A stretch of DNA of 64,000 bases, from assembly GCA_963691705.1 (NCBI GenBank), contig OY829542.1:53423002-53487001 (forward strand), given 5' to 3'. Each line of letters opens with the position of its first letter. Position 1 is the stretch's first letter. The position numbers and the translations under genes were made by a program. The stretch comes from Viola odorata (taxonomy: Eukaryota > Streptophyta > Magnoliopsida > Malpighiales > Violaceae). The notes beneath the pieces were generated by a model. It saw only the letters and a program-made list of their open reading frames with translations. It ran no database searches and had not been told where the DNA came from. This document shows, piece after piece, positions 31,988-45,815 of the stretch.

Positions 31988-34884
31988 CTTTTCGTTTCAT
32001 TCTCCAGAAAACAGCTATGAGGCTCAAGAGGAGAAGAAACAAAACTGTGATGAGGGGTGCAGCAATTGCGATGGGGATGCTTCGCTTCTTTTGATCACAT
32101 GCACCCTTTCGGCATATTTCTTGATTTCCGTCCAGGCTGGCAGGAGTTATAGAATTTCATCAGATGTCATGTCATTCAAAGTAAATTTCTGATGCCATCA
32201 ATTATATAAGAAAAGAAATACGGATGGATGCGGAAGCTTATCAAGCCTCAGTTGCAATAGTCCTCTTCTAGACTTGTCAATAAGATCAGGAGGGACGGAC
32301 AGATGTAAGCCTATTCCAAGATAAATTTCCGCGAGAGCACCAAATCAGCTTTTTTTACTTCTTTATTTTTCTCTATATCAAAATTCGTGTTCTGATCACC
32401 CAATTGCTAAGCACGGTAACTTACAGGACAGTCAAACTCGGCATTTGTGCTAAAAAGTCTGGCACAGCTCCAGTCAGTTCATTGTTTGACAGATCTCTGA
32501 AGAGGTCACCGAAAGGGAAAAAAGAAATAACGCTAATTAGATTTTTGTTACTAAAATAGACAGGAACGAAGAAACAGGAACATGCATAATACTTACAAGG
32601 ACTGTATCGCTGTCAGGTTTGATATTGCAGAAGTTATCTCCCGTCAATTTGCTTGAACTAAGGTTCCTGTTCACATTTACGGTCTGGAGATTAGCAACTT
32701 GAGATTGATTCGCCTAAAATTTCCTACATAACCACTGAGCTAGAAGCTCATTGGTTTGTTTAATCCTACATATATAGTGAGATAAGCTAAATGTGTATCA
32801 CTCACAAAGAAATTATCCTGGAATCATTTGGAAAGTTGCAGTCCAATCCACTCCTTGGCAGACATGGATCCCCTTGCCAGTCCTCTCTATTCATTTTGTA
32901 TGCTTGCTTTATCACCATCATAGCATTAACTACCATAATCTAATAGAGAAAAAGCAATAATGCAAATTTATCAAAATGTATTTCCAAATAATTTACCAAT
33001 TAAACCTTTCAAGCATGTTTACAAGACTATTAAAAAGTCTTTCTAATGAATCTCAGTTTGAACATTAAAAGTTTTGAATCTGCTTTAATGGAATGATACT
33101 GTCCATTTTGAGGCTAAACCGCACGGTTTTTACAAAAAGTCTCATTCCATTAAAAAGATTTACTCCTCTTATATTTAGTTTTTTTTTCCTTTCCGATATG
33201 AAATTTTGGTTCGCACACCCAACAGACAGAATCACTAACGCACCTTACCAAAGAAAACTTCATTAGTATTAAAAGTTGCCTAGTTAGTCAATACCCATTA
33301 CCCACTTAAAAGACATGGGAGCGAGGAAAGAGTTACTTAATGTTCAAAGTGAACTGGGTACATGCATCTCAATCAAACAATTAAATTAGTAGACTGAGAA
33401 GGTAAGAAGGATTTCAGCTTACCATCAGCTATGTCTGTTGGTGAATTCCCTGGTGGTTGAACGAAGAAGATCTCAAAAGCATTAAGGATGGGTGGAAGGC
33501 CAGATTCCTTTGTTGAGTTAATAGAGAAGCGAATTTCATCACGAATTGGTGATTCTTGAGGGCGCAAGGTGAGTGGCTTCAAGTATTCAAGTGTGAAAGG
33601 CCCATGGGGGACGTCATTCAAGTTAATCATGAATTCTCGTCGTCTACCATCTTCAAGCTTTTCAACTTCAGCAAAGTGGAAATAGACAAATAACGCAGAA
33701 TTAGGACGCTCAAATCTATAACTCAATGAGTTGTGGCCTGTTTGTGGATGACAGTTCTCAACACTTCAACCGGTAATCTATAAGAATCGTCAGCCCCCTT
33801 GTTGCCAATATCTGCTGTCGTGTTAATTGGATCTGAATCAGGAAAGGTGCAACAATGCCAAATTCGATCATAGACATCATCCTTGTACCTAAACGGGTGA
33901 ACATTTGAAAGGACTGAGGCATTGGAACACCAAAGTAGGAATTATATGGTACTGACTAAATAAAATCTACTAGTCCAATCTTCCACCAAAAACCAAGATA
34001 TTTACCTATGCTGAAAAGGGAAAAAAGAAGATTTACCTGGTGTCTGGGGTATCCGATGCGCAGCCAACGTCATAAGTTGGGAGAGGCTTTAATGATCCAG
34101 ACTTAACTCTGTAGGCAGAATCATCCAAAAGTCTTAGCTCCAGTGTTGAAATGAAAGGGATTCCGATGCCAGTGTTGATGAGGCACACATCAACAGAATC
34201 CGTTAAAGCAAAGAACATCATCTGATGAAAGGTGAACAGATCTCTCTTGTATATTGTACTGTCACCCAATAATTAACACCAAGATAGAGATCGAACATGG
34301 GGCGTTCATTTGCTGCATCGTAGTTGCCATACATGAAGTAAACTGTGATGAGGTAGTTATGGTTCTTGCCTTGTTCAGGTTTCAAAGTCTAACAATTCTT
34401 TTTCCCTTCAGGAAAATACAAGTCTTCAACTGCTGGACATAGTAAGGGGTAAACCCGTGGCCGTCTACATCTACAAAGTGATTCTTTCCGGTGCTTATGA
34501 AATTTGCATCAGTTTGGTAAAATATCCCCGTTAAGTTATTAGTATAATCCGCGTCCGCCCCACAACCAATGCTTATGAAACCTAACAGTTTAGAAGAGTT
34601 AAACTTGCAATCTAATTAAGCAATGCTAGCTAGTTCATCCAAAACCAACAAAGCTAACCATTAAGCACATAATCACACATTGCATATTGTAATTTAAGGA
34701 AATTAAACATTCTTGCACAATGGTACCACGAATGGATTGATCATTACTAATCTTTTCGAACAAAAACAAACTACTATATGTTTTTTACAGTCTAGAGATG
34801 AATCGTAAGAACGAATCTTACCTGGGTTTTGAGCTTCAGGTCTTCTAATCTGAATATCTGGGCAGCATCTAGTTTTATGTCACC
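31988..34884 (-). pseudogene. LRR receptor-kinase pseudogene: malectin-like and LRR exons only, kinase missing
   Basis: Exon-by-exon paralogue of the gene at 35920-42354. Recognisable exons: end of exon 1 (to 34822), malectin-like exons 34581-34037 and 33888-33423, linker about 32935-32806 ([16 protein letters not shown]), LRR exons near 32669-32598, 32500-32428 and 32331-32248, and transmembrane exon about 32137-31988 (FLLLLSLIAVFWRMKRKG). Lesions: a frameshift and a TAG in place of a Tyr codon near 34385-34420, a frameshift near 33745 followed by TGA, a one-base deletion in an LRR exon near 32640, and no kinase exons. A signal peptide with ATG is not evident. Splice sites are mostly conserved, so loss was fairly recent. 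Confidence 0.85.
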
Positions 34885-35919
34885 AAAGGGGCCAGACACC
34901 AGAACAAAGAGCAGTAGAAAAAGGCAGCTTAAAAAATACAACACACAAAAATAAGGCAAAGCAAACAAGACCCAAAATAGTGCAGCAAAAAGGACTGCAA
35001 AATAGAAGTGTCACCAGAAAGAAAAAAACATTTTTAGAGAGATTACCTTGATTTTAGTTGAGCCACTCCACTTAAAACCCTAATCATTATTGTGGAGATA
35101 GTCAGCATCCTCCCTTCTGCCTGAACAATTCTCTGTAACATTCCTATCAGAATTCAATAATTCAGCTCAAAATCCCCCAAAATTAAAAGAAAAAGAAAAA
35201 TCCCCTTACCACTTGATTTGGGCTTGCAAATTCCCTTGAACCCAACATTATATCTGCAAAACTTAGCTGAAGAAGATGCAGACAATGTTGGGTATCTATT
35301 CTGGACTGCAAATCAAGCATCTTAGCCGCCCAAATTATATGTGTATATTAAATAGCAACAGACCCAAAATCCAAATTCGTCTGCATTGAAGTTATAAAAG
35401 AAATAAAAGAAAATACTCACTGAAAATTGCAGTGGGAAGCGAAAACCAGGGCAAGCATAGTACAGGAATTAAGATTAAACCATAGAAAGTTTTCCTTAAT
35501 GACTTCTTTATTTCTCATACTCATCTTGAAATTCTCGAAGAAAAAGTTATAACTAAAATGACATGCATTTTGAAATTGAATAGAAGGAGGAACATTATAT
35601 ACATTTCCTTCTTCAATCACATAGATTCCATAAAAATATAATAAAAGAGGACAAAATAAACTGCTTTCATATTCTCATTCTCCAATTTTCCCATACACAC
35701 AAGATCCAGTACATGCAAACGCAACTACAAACTGTTAGAACTTTCGTCTGGTTTGCGGCGGCAATTTTTATAATCTTACATTGGATTCTATAATAGGTAG
35801 AAGCAGTACATATCGATGTCGAACTCCAATGTAAGATTATACATTAAAATTCTACCTAGGACTAAGTCTTTACGTCCCGTTGTCGCATCGCAGTACTATG
35901 TATTGCGGAAAACAAGATT
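34885..35919 (-). other. Spacer between the tandem receptor-kinase copies
   Basis: AT-rich, about 1 kb, probably the pseudogene's 5' region and the intact gene's 3' flank. An inverted pair (TCTACCTAGGACTAAGT at about 35850 and again at 35919) is a small direct repeat at the end of the coding region. No other gene is seen. Confidence 0.5.
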
Positions 35920-38900
35920 CTACCTAGGACTAAGTGCCATTTCTGTGTCAAGCTCCAAGCACACATCACGAGAATGACACAATGTTGCTATCTTGTTCTC
36001 TGCCATCTCCACGCCTGTGGTAGGAGTCTCCATAGCCAGACATTCCTTTAGTCCTACCAATACCTGGCCTATGTCCGGCCGCAGTATTCCAATTGGCGAA
36101 ACACATGACTTGGCGATATGTACTGCTTTCCAGGCAGAATCGATGCCGAACTCACCTTTTAATCTTGAATCAACAATGCTCTTGATATCTCCGTTCTCGA
36201 TTAATGGAAGAACCCAATGAACAATGTGAGTGTTGTAGTCAGAGCCAGGGAATACAACCGGCTTGCCTGTTACTATCTCAAATAGAAGAATTCCGAAGCT
36301 GTAGATATCACTCTTCTTATTCAAGTTTCCGGATCTCTGGAATCTGCTTTGACAATGATTATAGTTATGCGAAAAAGAATGACCACATTACACATTGAAT
36401 TTCATGTTGGTACTACTTACTCAGGATCGAGGTATGCGAGTGTGCCAGCAGGGCGAGTTGTAACATGTGTGTCCATTTCCGTTCCAAAAACTTTCGACAG
36501 ACCAAAATCGGAAATCTTGGCTTGAAGGTTTTCATTCAATAAAATGTTGGAAGGTTTCAAGTCTCTGTGGATAATCGGGGGCTTGCAACCGTCGTGCAGA
36601 TACTCCAAACCTGATAATTCAGCAGCATCAATCGGTTCCGAAACATGGGAATAAAATGGTGTACGGAAATGAAAAACAGACATCAACTTTTGTCATAAAA
36701 CTTCACCTATTGCTGCATCCACTGCGATCTGAAGCCTTTGCCTCCAATGCAAGACATTTGTTTCTTCTCCTTAATCCAAATATGGCACAATGGATCAAAG
36801 TTACATTGCCAGATGGGAAAATACAGAGAGTATCAATATGCATGCGTATCATATTTAAACAACCGAATTACCTAATAAAAACTGCCTCAAGTTTCCGTTC
36901 GCCATGAATTCGTAAACAAGTGCCATCTTTCCATGCTCATGACAATAACCAATAAGGGACACCAGATTTTTATGGTGAACACTCACTAAGAGTTGAACCT
37001 GGACTTCAAATATCATGATTAAGAGAGGTTTTACCCACTTTATCACAATAGAATGATTGTGAAATCTAAGTACCTCTGCTTGAAATTCCTTGTAACCTTG
37101 CTTTGATGATTCAGATAACAATTTAACGGCTACTTGAGTACCATCTTTCAGCTCACCAAGATACACTTTACCAAATCCTCCTTCTCCAATAATGTTCTTG
37201 AATTTTTTTGTGATAAGGACAATTTCAGAGTACTTAATCGACTGATTCTGTGACTTCAGTAACGATTCCTTTGTAGCAGTAACTGCAACAAGAACCGCAT
37301 GTCAAGACACAGAAGAACTATATTAATTAACCAGAAAGGCATTATAACTTGGTATCTAAAACTGGCCTAATACCTCAACAATCAAGATGTTACCTTTTCG
37401 TCGCATTCTCCAAAATGCAGCTATGATGCTCAATAGAATAAGAAGCGAAATTATGATGAGAGGTACGACAACTGTAATGATAACGCTTCGCTTCTTATGA
37501 TCACATCCACCCTTTTGACATGGATTTAGATTTTCGTCCAAGCTAGCAGAAATCGCACAACTTCGTGATTTTGTCATCCATTAGAATAGGGAACTACTAG
37601 ATTGAAAAGCTTAACAAACCTCAGCTGCAGTAGTCCTCTTTCAGACTTGTCAAGAAGCGAAGGGGGAACCGACGTAAGATTATTCCCAATTAAATTTCTG
37701 CAAATTAAGATCATTACTCATAACTCGTGTTATTGTGTTGGTTTGTATGTTGAAACTCTTGTTCAGTCTAAAGCTCAAAACTTACAGGACAGTCAGATTT
37801 GGCATTCGCGCTAAAAACTCTGGCACCACTCCAGTCAAATCATTGTTTGACAAATCTCTAACAAGAATGCAAAGGAAAAGAAGAAAGTCAAGAAAAGATA
37901 CTCCAAGAAATTAAGCAATGGATGGGCTTTTATTAAAACATCTTAAGTTACAAACTAAAATAACAGAATCAAACACAATAATAGACAAACTAAGACATTG
38001 AAAGAAGGCAAAATTATAACTTTACAAGAATAAGTACTAATACTTACAATGACTGCAGTGCTGTTAGGTTCCATAGTGCAGAAGTTATCTCCCCCGTCAG
38101 TTTGCTTGAACTAAGGTTCCTGCTAACAATTAATGGGTCTGAAGATTATATACTTCAGATTGAAATCCAAAATATTGCGAAAAAATCACTAGGTTATATA
38201 AATGAGCGACAGTACTCACAGGGAAATGATCCTTGTGTCGTCTGCAGAGCTGCAGTTCAATCCACTCCACGACGTACCTCTTGGTAGACATGGGTCTCCT
38301 TGCCAGTCCGTTCTATTCGTCTTGTATGTTTTCTTGATCTTCATCATAACACTCACTTCCATAACACACGCGATTTATCAAAACTCAACGCACTCATTTA
38401 ATTACTAGATAGATTTGCATCACAACATCAAAATTAAACATTGAGAGATTTGGAAACATACCATCAACTGGGTTAGTTGGTGAGTTTCCTGGTGGATGTA
38501 CGAAGAAAATTTCAAAGGCATTAAGGATGGGCGGTAGGGTAGAGTTGAATGTTGAGTTAATAGAGAAGTGGATTTCATCTTGAATTGGTAATTCCTGAGG
38601 ACGCAATGTGAGTGGCCTCAAGTACTCAAGTGTATAAGGCCCATAAGTTATGCCATTCAAATCAATGGTGAATTCTCGCCGTCTACCACCAACTTCTATC
38701 TCTTCTATTTCGGCAAAGTGGAAGTAGATGTATAATGCGGCACCAGGAAAGGGATATTTCAGACTCAACCAAGTGTTGCCCGTTTTTGGTTGGACTGCAG
38801 TTCTCAACACTTCAACCGGTAATCGATAGGAATCGTTGGGCCCGTTATTGTCCGATGTGGTGTTAATTGAGACTGATTCCGGAAACGAGCATGGATTCCA

Positions 38901-41900
38901 AATTCGATCAAACGCATCATCCTTGTACCTACGTACATTAATTAATTTCAAATAACTTGGTGGGGAAACAAAATACTACATGCATGCACCAAATGTTGTG
39001 ATTAAACCTAATTTTAACCAAGAAGAAGTACATCGATCATGAGCAACAAATGGTGGCACACGTTCTTTAAGTGCAGCGGTTGTTTGACATGGCGTACCTG
39101 ACATTTATATCTGTTGTGGAGCCAAAGTCACAAGTTGGGAGAGGTTTCAATGATCCAGACTCAATTCTATAGGCGAAATCATCCAAATGTCTCAACTCCA
39201 ATGTTGTAATGAAAGGGATTCCATTGTTAGTGTTCAACAGGCAAACATCAATGGCATCAGTCAAAGCAAAATAGACCATCCCATAATAATTGAAGGGATT
39301 TTCTCTTGTGCATTCAACCGTGACCCAATAATTAACCCCAAGAAACAGTTCAAACGTTGGAGGATCATTCAAGCCATCGTAATTGCCATACAGGAAAAAA
39401 ACTCTTATATAATAATTATGGTTTTTCCCTTGTTTTGGTCGCAAAGTGTAGCAATTCTTTCTTCCTTCAGGGAAACGCCTCAATGTCTTGAACTGTTGCC
39501 GATAATAAGGACTATACCGGTAGCCATCCACGTCCATGGATTTTACATAAACATTCTTTCCCGTACTTGTGAAATTGACATCGGAATTGTAAAATATTCC
39601 AGTTGTATTGTCAATATAATCCACATCAACACCGCAATCAATGCTTATGAAACCTACAAATTTCTTGCAAGTGAAACCTTATTAGATATGTAATTGGGTT
39701 CTGCGAATCAAAATTTAGCATCAAGAGAAATTATAAACTTAGATTCGCAAAATTTATAATATGCTTATCAACCTATAAAATGTGAATGATTTAATGAAGT
39801 TACAGCACAGGTGCTTAATAATGCGACTCGAAAATTAATAATATAAATGGTTTGTTAAACTTTTAAATTCATTGTAACGGTAGATAGTGTTTGGTCTTAA
39901 AGGAAAGAGGGTTACCATATGTTGGGGTTGTGGGAAAAAATTAGAAGGGTAAACACGATGGAAAGAGTAAGTATACAGTACATTCGGTGTATCATATTAT
40001 TCTATTCACCCATTTACATTAGTCAATAAACAAATTACACGTTAAAGTTGTTTGTTATAGATTAAACATTTTTTAAAATTTTGAATTTTGAAAATATTAT
40101 AAACTTAGATAATTGTGAAATAAAAATTATTTTTTTAGTTGAAACTGATGAAAAAAATGCTTAGATACTCCACGTCACTGTTTAGTTTTAATCAGCCTCT
40201 TAATTTACCTCCAGTCCAGACTACCCGTTTACTCAAATCAATTCTTGAATCACGTTTCAAGGATTTGACATTGGAAACATAAATAAAACATCTCAAATTT
40301 GAATAAACCATCAGAACTTGAAAAATTATGAGTAATTAGTAAGTCAGTTCGAGAGTTCAAATAAATTTGAAATTGGCAAGTAAAATTGAAAATGTAAAAT
40401 CGTAAGAGTTTATAAATTTTGATAGTTTAATTATTACTCCCTCCATTCCCAAAAGAATGACGTTTATTATTCTGCCACGCATCTCAAAACGACCGAATGG
40501 CTCACCATTTGACCTCAAAAAATTCCGTACTTTTTTTTTGAACGTACGTTAATCCTTAACGTACTTCCGAGAAAAAGTTAGGAGCAAAATTATCTCAAAT
40601 AGTGAATCATCCAGCCGTTTTGAGATGCGTGTCAGAATAATAAACGTCATTCTTTTGGGAATGGAGGGAGTATTATTTAATATGTATACAATCATTTTCT
40701 AAATAAAAAAATCAGTAATCATTTAAAATTTACAAAAATAATTATTTCTTGAATGTATAGTATACTAAAATGCAACGCATAAGAAATAAACATTTAATAC
40801 ATAATACAAGTCAATAATTCATAAATCAAACACATAATAGTTCAAATATAAAATTAACTTACATGTTCAAATAAACATTAAGTTCAATACATAACTAAAT
40901 TCAAACTTAATACTTAATATTAGGTAATCCTAAAATAGATTAAAACTTATTTGAGGATCTAAAGCATCATCATCTTCTTCATTATCCATTAAACTATCAC
41001 CATCATTTATCTTTTAGTTTCTTAAACAATCCACAAATCTAAAGTGGCGGATGGTGAATGTTAAGATTTTTTTGGTAAACTTAGTTGTTGGTGCTAGTTG
41101 AGGAAGGAGTTAGAGAGGTCGAGGGAGAGAATAAAGTTAAGCTGATAAATTCCTAAAATTAAACGATATTGTTTTACTGAATGAAATAATGTCGTTTTGC
41201 TCAATGAAATCCGTCATTTTGCGCTTTTTTTTATTTTTTAACTATCATTTTCATAAACTCGTTTTGATTCGGTGAACTCAGAAGAGTTTATTGAGTCAAA
41301 TAGAATTTTCACTCCGATTTGAACTGATTTAAATTTCATGTCCAAGTAAACTCGCTGAGAGAAATCAAACTCGTACGAATTTAAGAGTGACTCGTGAGTA
41401 GCATTACTTAGGAAACATAACATGTAATTAATTCGGACTAAGGAGTAATTAAAATCCTCTTAGAAACTAATGGGCGTCATATAATTTGTGTAGACTTAAA
41501 AAGTTCAAGAATTCATATAATTAACGTTGGAGGCAGTACATAATAATTTGTCAGTAATTAATTACTTAAACCCCAAACTCATACCCAATACCCTAAATTT
41601 TAAATCCATAACCTTAAAGCTCAATTGTATGACCTACATTGCTTATTGGTTGTTTTAAGGTGATAAGTATATTAATATAGTTTCAGGTTCAGTCTTATCT
41701 CCTTCGATTAAAAAAAAAATCAAACCTCAAACCTTGTATATAATTTATTAGTCATTTTCTTTAGTAATTTCATCATTATTAAAATATTATTATTACGAAC
41801 TATATATAAATTAATTAATTAATTAATAGTAAATTACTTAAACTCATATATATATATATAGTTTCTTAGTTAATTCTTTAGTAATTAATATATATTAGTT

Positions 41901-42354
41901 ACAAACAAGTAAAAACTAATTAATACATTTGTATAATAAATACTAAATAACTAAATGGTGAAAAATAATATTCTGAAATTAGATTTCTGAGGGGAAATTC
42001 TTGTCGCTAAGCCTTGCGAGTTGGCATGTTATAAAATTTATTGGGCAGAGCCTGTCGAAACTTATATGAAAAATTACATACATAATTAACTTCCTCATTG
42101 TCAGTTTCGTCCTATTTTCTTTTTATCTTGGCAAAATGAAAAGGTGAAGCTAGTTTTTAATTTAATCAGTAATTTTTATCCGCTAAAAAAAACAAAACAA
42201 AAAGAAAGAAAGGACGCAGTTCCTTCTTACCTGGGTTTTCAGTTGCAAGCCTTCTATGCTGAATAATTGCGGCCACAGCCAGATTTGGGTTGCCGAGACA
42301 GAGCAGCATCAGATTTGTAACCAAAACAAGTAATTTCCCGCTAGTGCCATCCAT
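35920..42354 (-). CDS. Malectin-like / LRR receptor-like serine-threonine kinase, 13 exons, 888 codons
   Basis: Plasma-membrane receptor kinase of plant LRR-RLK subfamily I. Exons: 42354-42231, 39653-39098, 38928-38462, 38354-38220, 38120-38048, 37857-37786, 37697-37620, 37542-37394, 37282-37074, 36998-36872, 36769-36707, 36610-36421, 36343-35920; total 2667 bp, divisible by three, with GT-AG joins. Domains: signal peptide ([20 protein letters not shown]); malectin-like region (GFISIDCG ... [19 protein letters not shown] ... [15 protein letters not shown]); [19 protein letters not shown] hinge; two or three LRRs ([21 protein letters not shown]); a transmembrane helix (about [19 protein letters not shown]); kinase with glycine loop [17 protein letters not shown] lysine, [14 protein letters not shown] and DPE. 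HRD has arginine before the Asp (RD kinase), so activation-loop phosphorylation is expected. The family acts in pathogen or symbiont perception and growth; the ligand is unknown. Intron 1 is 2.6 kb and holds a Stowaway MITE. Confidence 0.93.
40437..40670. mobile_element. Stowaway-like MITE in intron 1 of the receptor kinase
   Basis: 234 bp. CTCCCTCCATTCCCAAAAGA at the left, its complement ending GGGAATGGAGGGAG at the right, flanked by TA on both sides: the Tc1/mariner-type signature. It folds into a long hairpin with internal TTGACCTCAAAAA. No ORF. Confidence 0.92.
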
Positions 42355-43062
42355 ATTTTCTCATGCCCTCACTCTCACTGTATATTTAGGTAAAAAAAAT
42401 AAAATCAAGCTAGCTAGTCGTATGTTTCAAGTTGCTAAAACAACATGGAAGCAGACATTATCCGCTATTTGTTTCTTGTGGCTAACTTAAAAGCAGTGAA
42501 ATAGAGTTGTCGTACTTATTTGACTTCGTTTTTAATTGTTTAGCTTTAAAATTAAACAGGTAAATAAACACTAAATGTTTGGTTAGGGTATCTACTTTTA
42601 GCCTGTTTTTTTCGGGTAATAAATTAATCTCACTTGGAAAGTATATAGTGGAAGATTGTTTTTTTCTTCCTTGGTAATTGTGGAAGACATGTTATTTAAC
42701 AAAAACGATAAAATTTACTCTTGCATTTGTACCACAAGTTAAAATAAATTACTATATTTATAATTGAGTCAAACCTCTAGGGTGTTTAATATATCTTGTA
42801 ATGGTCAAACCTCTATGAACCACTAACTCACCGATCGTTGTCCCTTCTTCTGCGTAGCAACTATTCAGGATTTCACTTGTTCGACGTTCACTTGTTACTA
42901 AGGACTGACTGGTATCTGCATTACTCCGAGATCTGACTCCGAAATAATGTAATTACTAGTCATTCAGGACATTTGGAATAGTTTTTGGGTCAAATGAAAT
43001 TATTAATATTGTCTACTCTCTTTTTTTTTACTTTTAATTTTACAAGTTTTGTATAACAAATA

Positions 43063-43138
43063 CTCCCTCCGAACTTTATTAACTATCAATTTTTACTTTT
43101 TATAAAAAAAAGTGAAAATTAATAAAGTTCGGAAAAAG
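43063..43138. mobile_element. Tiny 76-bp Stowaway-like foldback element
   Basis: CTCCCTCCGAACTTTATTAA at the left and TTAATAAAGTTCGGAAAAAG at the right, flanked by TA. The right terminus is degenerate. Carried along in copy R3 (about 58559-58633). Confidence 0.7.
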
Positions 43139-44650
43139 TATGATTTTACAAACTTGCTACAATATTAACAATTTCCCAATTAATTTAACAAATGTGATTT
43201 TTTTTAGTAGAACAAATGATAAATAAAGCTATGTAGTAATATGATTGATTCGATTTCGATACGTTTATTTTTTTATTTGTTTGTACAAGATCGAGCTTAC
43301 TCACATCAAATCACCACTTGGGACATGCCTTTGGACAACATGACATGGGACTGGATCCACGTATCATTTATATGAAACTAGCTAGAAGCTTGTGCCAACT
43401 GCTTGACCAAGACTCGTTGGTAGAATTTTCAAGGGAAGAAAATATCAAAAGTTTAAATGCTTCCAGTAGAATTGATGTTAAATTGATAAAAAAATTATTC
43501 ACTTTCAATTTCAATTTTAATTACAATTTTAAAAATAAAAATTATATTAAAAAAGTTATTTTTTTTTTTAATTCGAAATTATATTATGCCCCGAACGACC
43601 AAATACTAGTGTAGAATTAGAAGCATAAACAGAAGAAGGAGAATTTTTTTTTAAAGAATTAGACCTCGACATTTGTAGCTTGTAATGTAACGTAGTCACT
43701 TCATGCCTGCTCATAATCTGCCAAGTAACTACCAAGCGTTCACTTGCATTGCACATCGGTTGATTGTATGGTTAAATGCACAATTGCACATTGCACATTG
43801 CACATTGATGATTGAACATTGCACTCGACAACCAATCACTATTCATAGCCCTCTCAGGGAAGGTGATGGTGATGGTGACGGTGATGGTGAAAGAGATAGA
43901 TAGATGGCCCAATAGTAATTTCCCACCGTGAAATTCGCGCTACACCTATCCCTTTTTTTCACGAGAAAATAACTTTTCATCATTCATTCTATCGCACACG
44001 TAATAGCTATAAGGTTTCATAGCTATGAATATGATATTGATTTTGATGATACAATTGAGTCCTTGTGTTCAATTTGGTATAATATTATCTTCAGGATTGA
44101 ATAAGCTTTTAGGAGAAATAAGATTGAAGATAATAAAAACTCAAATATATATTTTATTTATTTAAATTTTATTATGTACGTAGGAAATATTTATCATTTC
44201 GTACTTTTCCACATAAAATATTAATATGTGTTAATTTTTAATTTATATGACAATAAATATTTAAAGTTTAACCTTTTTATATAAAATTATAGTGAAATAT
44301 AAGTCAATCATTGGCATGTGTTTATCCAAAAAAAAATCATACTACGTGTCAAATTTTTATATCTATTACTATCGGTGATACTTGATATAGTCTCAGGCGA
44401 TGACTTTAAAAATGATTGAAAAGAGAAATTTAAATTTTGTTCAAGTTCCTTCTCTCTTTACTGGTTTAATAATATTTTTGTCTGCATGCTACATTTTTTT
44501 TTAATTCGGTTTATATGGTCAAATTATAACTAATTTGGTTCTTATAATGCAATTTTTTTGTTAATTTGGTCTCTGCATAGATTTCTACCGACTGAGAGTG
44601 ATGACGTGTCGATTCCTGCAGATGTGGTATGCCAAAGAGGTGTTTTAAAA

Positions 44651-44688
<38 letters not shown>

Positions 44689-45554
44689 ATTTTAAAAAAA
44701 AATTTGGAACTTACAAAAAAAGAAAAAATCTAAAATATAATATAAATTTACCCAAAAAATATTAAAAAACCAAATAAAAATATGGAAAAATATTAAAATA
44801 AAAATAAAAATAAACCAAAAAATAAAAGTAAATCTAAATTTTAATATTTAAAAAAATTCTACAACATAAATAAAATAAATTATATATATACCTATTTTGC
44901 ATGAATAATACCTAGCATATATATTTTGTATGTTACTTTTTCAAGTGTTGGTGTTTATCTTTTAAAAGATTGCAAAAGTTTTAGAGTGGTCTTTTTATGC
45001 AAAAAGAAAAAAAAAGAAAAAAAAAGTTAAAGAGGTGAATATTTAAGGACTAAACTAGTTTTATAAAATAATACTTAATTACGAAATAACATATAAAAAT
45101 TCTGAAGGGCATAATATGAGCTTGCATGAGTTTTTTTTTTAAATAATAATAATAGTACACTTTTATGAGAGATATCATCCTTTTTAATGCATCTAGTGTT
45201 GACATGTGTAATTATAATATTTAAATAAAAAGGAAAGTTATAAAAAAAACTACTATCCAACACTACTCATCTTCATTTGCATTTAAATTTTTATTATAAA
45301 TAATTATTAATATCATTAGTCTCACAATTATTACAATTAATTTTTCCATATTTCATACATACATTACTAAAAAAGTACACTTAACGTTTTAATGAATAAA
45401 AAATTTGATAAAAAAAACTCCTATATTATTATTATTATAATTATTTATATTCAATTGAAATTATAATATATATATAAATATTTAATAATTTGAGAATCAT
45501 AATATATTGTATTATAATAATAATTTATTTTTATTTTAAAATTTAATTAATAAT

Positions 45555-45598
45555 ATACTCGTGCAACGTGCGAGCACAAAACTAGAGCACAAAACTAG
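45555..45598 (+). other. Possible Helitron-type 3' terminus
   Basis: A short imperfect hairpin CTCGTGCAACGTGCGAG is followed by CACAAAACTAG and then AGCACAAAACTAG and T. Helitrons end in a GC-rich hairpin about 10 bases before CTRR and insert before T. The 13-bp tail is duplicated here but single at 62643. I could not find the matching 5' TC end, so this stays tentative. Confidence 0.35.
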
Positions 45599-45705
45599 TT
45601 CAACTAGTAAACATAAAAGATAATATAAACAACTACAAACGGTTGCCATACAACTTAATTTTTTCAATAAATGGTACAATTATATTCTTCGATGGACCGG
45701 TAATT

Positions 45706-45815
45706 TCAATGTTTACCACAGCAACGAGGAGGTCCGGGGTTTGAATATGGATATGGATTAAATGGTCCTGGTGGGACTGGATATGGGGTTGGAAATTCTT
45801 GAAGAATCTTCCTTC
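45706..45815 (-). pseudogene. Putative terminal exon of a Pro/Tyr-rich, Cys-Cys-ended protein (copy 1)
   Basis: After the acceptor GTGGTGCAG the frame reads RKILQEFPTPYPVPPGPF, NPYPYSNPGPPRCCGKH and stops. The paralogue at 62754-62863 has exactly the same length, the same ends and an in-frame divergent middle. The Pro/Tyr tail after a short RKILQ segment recalls the ends of some heavy-metal-associated (HMA) domain plant proteins, but that is weak. Upstream exons were not found; the LINE lies about 80 bp upstream. Probably a gene relic duplicated with the module. Confidence 0.45.

Noticed and set aside
39187..39693. 168-codon plus-strand frame
   Set aside because: Antisense shadow of the conserved malectin-like exon of the receptor kinase.
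43318..43614. 98-codon frame recurring in three module copies (also 58813 and, frameshifted, 56466 onwards)
   Set aside because: It recurs because the DNA is duplicated; one copy is frameshifted, the second half is Asn/Phe/Lys low-complexity from AT-rich DNA, and no family is recognised.
43780..43905. CACATTGCACATTG and GGTGAT runs as regulatory sites or coding Asp-Gly repeats
   Set aside because: Ordinary microsatellites varying in length between module copies.
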